This document shows, piece after piece, positions 58,401-64,000 of a stretch of 64,000 nt of DNA (its first letter is position 1; every line of letters begins with the position of its first letter). The DNA is from Cenococcum geophilum 1.58 (Eukaryota; Ascomycota; Dothideomycetes; Gloniales; Gloniaceae). The stretch is from contig KV748236.1 in NCBI GenBank assembly GCA_001692895.1, positions 434,241 through 498,240 of the forward strand, written 5' to 3'. Below the pieces are notes generated by a model. It was given only the letters and a program-made list of their open reading frames with translations, was not told the DNA's origin and made no database searches. A program made the translations under genes and the position numbers.

Positions 58401-60390
58401 CACTCCAATCTAAGGTACGCGTATAGCGTAAAAAGGGAAAATAGTTAGGCCCACATAAACTTATTACAATTAATGGTTAGACTTATACTCTTTAGATGCC
58501 CTATAGACCTACTTAATTCCGTTTAACTGTTATTAAGCCTTACTATAAAGATAACAGTTCCAAGCCTTTATAGGATACCCTAGAAGATACCCTAGAAGAT
58601 GCCCTAGAGGAGAACCACGATTAATGTGCCCTAAAAGGCGACTATAACCCTAATACAACTATAGTAGATACGCCGCAACTATAACGCGGTAGAGGTCGCC
58701 TGAAGGGATTACGAAACCGCTAACACCTTATTAATTTTAAAGAGCAACTTATTACCGCCATTAAGAATAGAGTTAAGCTGTTAATGGCCTTTATAACAGC
58801 TAAAGAGAAGGCTAACTTTAAGCTCGCAAAATAGCTCTAAAAGGAAGGCCATATTATAACTCTAGGAGCTCCTTTCTAAGCATCTAATAAGCAGAAGATT
58901 AACGGTCTTATTATAAGAGAAGTCTTTAAGTTTAAAAAGTATAACCCTACTAAGTTTAATAGGGTTCGTATATTTAGGTTAAGAATAGTTAATAAGATTA
59001 AAGGCAAAGCTACTAATACCCTATTTAAGAAGTTAAGGCTAATTATTTAAGGTTATAACAACAATAGTAAGAAAGTAATTCTTATGTAATCCCCTATAAT
59101 TTAACAAGCTAGTTAGCAAGTTATTATTACGCTAGCTCCCTCCTTAATAAAGAATAGAATAGCGGTTTATTTATAAGATATTACCCAAGCCTATACCCAA
59201 TTAGAGACACGCCTTTAGCGCTTAATACTAGCATACCTTCTAGAGCAAATTCGCCACTAATATCCCGAAGATACGATTATAGTTATACTTAAGCCACTAT
59301 ATAAAATCGCAGAGGCAGGAACTTATTAGTAGGCTACTTACAACAAGCACTATAAAGAGAAGCTTTTAATAACTACTTCTATATTTAATCCCTGCTTCCT
59401 CATCACAGCTATAGAAACTCTATTTAAAATCGTCGGCATATAAATAAACGATATAATTATCTTAGGAGACGACTAATTCTTAGCTCTTAAAGAAGATAAG
59501 CTAGTAAAGGCAAACCTTATAGCAAAGCTAAAGGAAAGACTTAATTTAATAATACTATTACTCTTTAATAGATATATTATTTCCCTAAACAAGGATTCCA
59601 TTACCCTACGCCAGAAAGGTTAAGGCAAGAAGATTAACGTTATTAACGTTAATTCTTTAAAGCAAGGATATATAGAGCAACGCGCTCGCGGAGCTTATAT
59701 AGCTTCTATCTATTAACCTAAAGCTTCCTTTAATCTCTCTATTGCCGCCTAACACCAGAAACCAACTAAGGATAATGTTTTTAACCTAAATAAGCGTCTT
59801 TCCTAGCAAATAAACCATCTCAATCAGGGACTACTCTACATGCCTATTAATCTTCCTACCACTAAGCTATTTATATTTATTAATAGATCATTCATAAACA
59901 ATAAAGATTTTAGCTCCCAGCTAGGATATAAGATTATTATAGCAAATAAATCTACCGGAGAGAATAACTTTATAATCCACGGCAATCTTATCTATTAGAG
60001 CTTAACTAAGAGTAAACGCGTTACTTAAAGCGTTTTAGCGTTAGAGATATATAGAATGGTTAATAGAGTTAATATAGCAATTATAATTAGAACTACCCTT
60101 AAGATAATTATAGATTAACTCAAACTTCTTATTATCCCTATAATCGTATACACCGACTTATATTCCCTCTATAAGTGTTTAGTTAAGCTTAGTACCATAA
60201 AGGAAAAGCGCCTTATAATCGATATTATGGCACTTTAGCAGTCCTATAAGTATTAAGAACTCTTTAAGATTTAATAGATTAATAGCCAAGATAACCTAGT
60301 AGATATAATAATAAAGGCAAACCTAAACAAGGCACTAGAGATGTTCGTTAACACAAATACTCTATATATATAAGTTAAAGGTTAGGTTAA
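55430..60390 (+). pseudogene. Copia-2 gag-pol polyprotein, dead
   Basis: The plus strand gives a gag-like part (about 55,430-56,850), then FCFSKGTIISLSTIKVQTPLGYIT-type protease/pre-integrase segments. Integrase lies at about 57,700-58,400 (VINFLTSFQAARFLKDISAK, GKNFLSTEF, ERYYMPLRRAYKII). Reverse transcriptase lies at about 59,040-59,560 (NRIAVYLQDITQAYTQLETR; INDIIILGDD). RNase H lies at about 59,860-60,360 (FIFINRSFINNKDFSSQLGY, ALEIYRMVNRVNIA, TDLYSLYKCLVKLSTIKEKR). Integrase precedes reverse transcriptase, as in Ty1/Copia. Gln and Trp stops occur throughout. Confidence 0.82.
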
Positions 60391-60410
60391 GAGGGAAATT
60401 TAAAAAAGTT

Positions 60411-60612
60411 AAGATTTTATAGAACTTCGACCGCCGGTTAAAGTTATCTAATTAGTTAGATTCTTACTAAAAGCGCCGCGCCTAATCAATTTGGGTGGCG
60501 GTATAGAGTTCTGCTAACGCTATTTATTAAGCTAGCTAATTAGGATTTTCCATCCCCGGGATGGAAAATCGCCATTAGCTCGGCTAAGAGCGGTAAGCGG
60601 AACTAACATCTT
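60411..60612 (+). repeat. 202 bp repeat with central hairpin, copy 2 (putative MITE)
   Basis: It matches 50706-50907 in inverse orientation over its whole length. It sits between the RNase H end and the 3' LTR of Copia-2. The centre (60544-60570) is a 27 nt palindrome, GATTTTCCATCCC/CGGGATGGAAAATC, whose arms pair perfectly. Confidence 0.6.
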
Positions 60613-60747
60613 CGCACAAACCCGTACATCTACCTACGCTACCTCTTCCCCTTCATTTCTTCTTCTTCTTCTCCTTAGCTTTGTATCTTTATATAGTAGT
60701 AATCTACAAGTATATATAGATGGCAACTATAAAAGAAGAGTTGCCAG

Positions 60748-60926
60748 TGTTGGGAATGAGGCAAGCGGTCGTCACGTGTCGTCACGTGTCGCCGCGGCAC
60801 TAGCGTGGTGAGGAACCTTAGGTTCCTCACCCACCCCCTAATTCTAATCAACAAGCTTTATCAACCAACATCACTATAACCCTACTCGAGTAGTCGTTAT
60901 TAGTGAGTCACCCTGTGTGACTAACA
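60748..60926 (+). repeat. 3' LTR of Copia-2
   Basis: This is a 179 bp direct repeat of 54825-55003, starting TGTTGGGAATGAGG and ending GACTAACA before CTAAG. Confidence 0.9.
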
Positions 60927-63900
60927 CTAAGATTAAGAAGTAAGATAACTTTAAGGATCTACTTATAAGGCGAAAGGTAAAAGAAACTATAACGGAATTT
61001 AGAGCAAGAATTACTATATGGTAAGGAAGGAAACTAGATATAAGATCTAGTATACTAGGCCGTATACAAGACAGAGCGCTAGTATAAAGAATTACTAATA
61101 GGTTAAGAGTAGGTATACTAAAAGCCAAGTGGCTTACTAAACTGGAAAATGAAGAGGATCTAGGGATTTTAACTAGGTTTGAAGAACGACATATAAAAGG
61201 CTGTTATAATGTAGTAATAAGAAGATACTTCCTTACGGATAAGCCGTATATACTTAAGCAGCTGTACTAAAAGTAGTATAGGCAACGACATAACGATAAG
61301 TGGGAAGATTTCTATATATAGTTGGACAAAAAAGTTGTCTAAGACTACCTAATTATAGAAAAGGCTATAACTTATATTAAGGGAGCCTTAATTATAATAT
61401 TAAAGGATCTAGAAGAGTAATTAGAGGACTAGAGAAGTAAAAGGCGAATTTTAGTACCTGTAAATAAAGTTGTAACGCTTAAATTAATATAAGAAAGGTT
61501 TAAACTCTAGGATAAAGATAAGCCGAGAGTTAACCTAAGACATTAAGCGCACTATATACTATTGTGAATAGTATATATAGATAACGAGTGTAATATATAT
61601 AGAGCACTAAAGGATAAAAATCGGAAGTATCTAATAAGGATATATTGGATGACGGATAAGGCAAAGTATTAAAACGCTAAGTATATATATAGTTAGCACC
61701 TAGTAGAAGTTTAAGAATAAGGGGACTTAATACTTTAACTAGGAAGATTCCTTACGGAAGAATGCCTAAATGGACGACAATAGTAGGAATGTCTAGAGAA
61801 TACCTATTTATAGTATATTAAAGATAAAAAGTAAACTAAGTATTGGCCTAAGTTAGACTAAGTATATATAAGATCTAGTAGCTAATAGTTAGGAAAAGTA
61901 GAGGCCTATAGGACTAGAGGGAACCAGTAATAGAGCCTTAGACCCTTAAAGGAATTTAAGGATAATACCTAAATTTATAAGTTAAATGGCAAGATTAATA
62001 GTTTAAGGTATTAATAGATAGTGAAGCAACGAGGAACTATATCTTGCTAGTAATAGTTAAAAAAATGGGGTTACTATATAGATAGAAGGAACAACCTTAC
62101 CTATTAGTAATAATTTTAGGAGATCCGATAGCCTACGGAGAAGGCATTATTAATCTTAAAATAGGACCTATTTAGCTAACTATTAAAGAAAGATAAATTA
62201 AGATATCTTTTGATATATTACTATTGGGGAATAATAAGGCAGTATTAGGAATGCCTTGGTTATAGGATTACAACCTAAAGATCAATTGGGTTATAGGTTA
62301 AGTTAATATTAGAGATATATAACGACGTAAGATATAACAGTAAACTAAGATGGTATGGTACTAAGTAGAAGCGATCTATAAAGAAATGGAAAAAGGGCTA
62401 AGCTATGTACTAAAAAGATACCATAAGTATGGCAAGAAACTATAGTTACTAAAGAGTAAAAAGCTGTTAGAGTATATAGTATGGGACTATAAGATAGAAT
62501 TAGAAGAAGGAATAAGTCTAAGGTTCTTTTTAATCTATAAGCTTACTAAAGAAAAAGGTAGAGCATTAAAAGAGTTTGTCTAAGAAAACTTACGAAAGGG
62601 ATATATTAGACTATTATAGTTATTAGTGGGTTATCTAGTACTATTTATATTAAAGAAAAATGGTAAACTAAGGCTGTGTATCGACTATAGGCAGTTAAAT
62701 AGCATTACTAGAAAGGATAGGTATCCTTTACCCTTAATTAGCGAGATTTAAGATAGGATAGGCAACGCGCAAATCTTTACAAAGATAGATTTAAGATAGG
62801 CGTACCATTAAATTAGAATTAAGGAAGGCAACGAATAGAAAGCGGCCTTTAGGTCAAAGGAAGGACTATATAAACTATTAGTTATGCAATTCGGGCTTAT
62901 AAACGCACTAGTAACGTTCCAGAAGCGTATTAACAATGTATTAAGAGAGTACTTAGATGAATTTATTATAGTATACCTTAATGACATTATTATTTACTTA
63001 ATGAATAAGGAAGAATATGGAGAATACGTTAAATGGGTCTTAGTAAGACTATAAGAAGAACAGATGCTAGTAGCAATTAAGAAATACAAATTCTTTATAA
63101 GGAAGACAGATTTTGTCGGATTTATTATTAAACTAGGCCAACTTAGTATAGATCTAAAAAAGATTAAGGCTATAGTGAATTGGTAAGAACTAAAGAACGT
63201 TATATAGTTAAGATCGTTTTTAGGGTTTTGCAATTACTACAGAAGGTTTATAGCTTAATAGTTAAAGAATATTAAGCCGTTTATAAGATTAATAAAGAAA
63301 GAGGAACTATAGATATAGGGAGAGAAATAAAAGGAACTATTTAAGAAAGTTAAATAGTTGTTTACCTAGGAACTAGTCCTTAAAATCTATTAACTAAAGT
63401 TGGAAACGGTTATAGAGATAGATGTATTAGACTATGCCTAGAAACGTACTTCCTATAAAAATATAAGAATAAATGGCACCTAGTGGTATACTATAGTTAA
63501 AAGATAATATTACTAGAACTAAACTATAACATCTATAATAAGGAGTTATTAGGTATAGTTATAGCACTTAAGGAATAGAGAGTATTCTTATAAGGTATAG
63601 AGAAACTATTTATAGTTAAGATGGATTATAAGAACCTAACGGGGTTCCTAATAATAAAAGAACTTAATTAGAGATAGGTTAGATAGGTAAAAATGCTTAC
63701 GGAATACTATTTTAAGATTTAGTATATTAAGGGCACAGAGAATATATGGGCAGATGCTTTAAGCAGAAAGACTAAACTATAAAATAATGAAAAGCCATTA
63801 GGGGCTTTACTACGAAAAGACCTAGATGGATTAATTAGATATAACTATCCAAAAATTGCAGTAACATAAGAAGAATAGATCCATAAATTACTAGAGAGTA

Positions 63901-64000
63901 ATTAGATATAAAAGATCTAAAAAGTATAGGCAGAGGATCCGGACTTAGAGTAGTACAAAAATTGAGAAATAATGTACGTGCTAAGATCCATCGCAAAAGA

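Larger units (their letters stand above)
54825..60926 (+). mobile_element. Copia-2: full-length Copia LTR retrotransposon nested in Gypsy C
   Basis: LTRs of 179 bp (54825-55003 and 60748-60926) enclose a degenerate Copia polyprotein. CTAAG is duplicated at 54820-54824 and 60927-60931. Total length is 6102 bp. CTGATTAGT follows the 5' LTR, as in Copia-1. LTRs are rich in CG and CA and look much less mutated than the interior. Confidence 0.92.
52295..64000 (+). mobile_element. Gypsy C: same family as A and B, 5' part, runs off the window
   Basis: It begins with a 420 bp LTR (52295-52714) that is the inverse of the Gypsy A/B LTRs (TGTTACGGACGC start). GGGGC precedes it (52290-52294); the second target copy is beyond 64000. 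The host frame is Gypsy-2. Copia-2 (54825-60926) is nested in it, and the Gypsy sequence resumes at 60927 and continues to the end without a 3' LTR. Confidence 0.9.
52755..64000 (+). pseudogene. Gypsy C gag-pol, dead, interrupted and incomplete
   Basis: gag starts at ATG 52755 (MPLKAATITPLTAATTLRLG). After Copia-2 the frame resumes with the protease-like segment ATRNYILLVIVKKMGL (about 62,010-62,330). The reverse transcriptase follows (about 62,640-63,170): [42 protein letters not shown] and IIVYLNDIIIYL. RNase H begins near 63,400, and the element leaves the window before the integrase core. YLND is a partly preserved YxDD box. Stops are frequent but the sequence is slightly less degraded than Gypsy B. 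Confidence 0.85.

Overview
The window is nuclear DNA of a filamentous ascomycete (Pezizomycotina). A Dothideomycete is my guess and is not proven. The evidence is short introns of 40-98 nt with fungal branch points, a secreted plant-type heme peroxidase, a DUF1765 protein, yeast-like ATP14 and TFIIB genes, and retrotransposons wrecked by C-to-T/G-to-A change, mostly CpA to TpA. That damage is the mark of repeat-induced point mutation (RIP). The window has a two-compartment layout: a gene island of normal composition (about 28.8-40.5 kb) lies between two blocks of nested, AT-rich transposon remains.

Left block (1-28.8 kb). A decayed hAT DNA transposon (minus strand) was the landing site for two Gypsy elements of one family (A and B; LTRs 421-424 bp). 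Gypsy A took two further small insertions. Gypsy B took a Copia element (Copia-1) and a solo LTR. Each insertion is bounded by a target-site duplication (TSD). With the nested parts removed, A and B have nearly the same length (about 7.93 and 7.91 kb). To their right lie a 2.0 kb LTR element with a gag-like region but no pol, and two long fold-back MITEs that share one TA dinucleotide.

Gene island. From left to right it holds a four-exon heme peroxidase (minus), a weak pseudogene candidate, a three-exon DUF1765 protein of 1136 aa (minus), a three-exon ATP synthase subunit h gene (minus), and, divergently transcribed from it, a single-exon TFIIB gene (plus). ATP14 and TFIIB are housekeeping genes that share a 650 bp upstream region. 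The peroxidase is an accessory secreted enzyme at the edge of the island.

Right block (40.5-64 kb). A Crypton-type element with Ndc10-like and GCR1_C-like regions is split by a 2.6 kb non-coding LTR element (LARD-like) rich in hairpin repeats. Next come a Tc1/mariner element with 76 bp terminal repeats that differ at one base, and a secreted Bys1-domain gene killed by frameshifts and C-to-T stops. The block ends with a remnant of a second Gypsy family, interrupted by a third copy (C) of the left-block Gypsy family, which itself contains a second Copia element (Copia-2). Gypsy C runs off the end of the window.

None of the transposon reading frames looks intact. The points most worth checking are the hairpin-array LARD, the gag-only element, the paired fold-back MITEs, the identical CTAAG target sites of the two Copia families, and the RIP-killed Bys1 gene.
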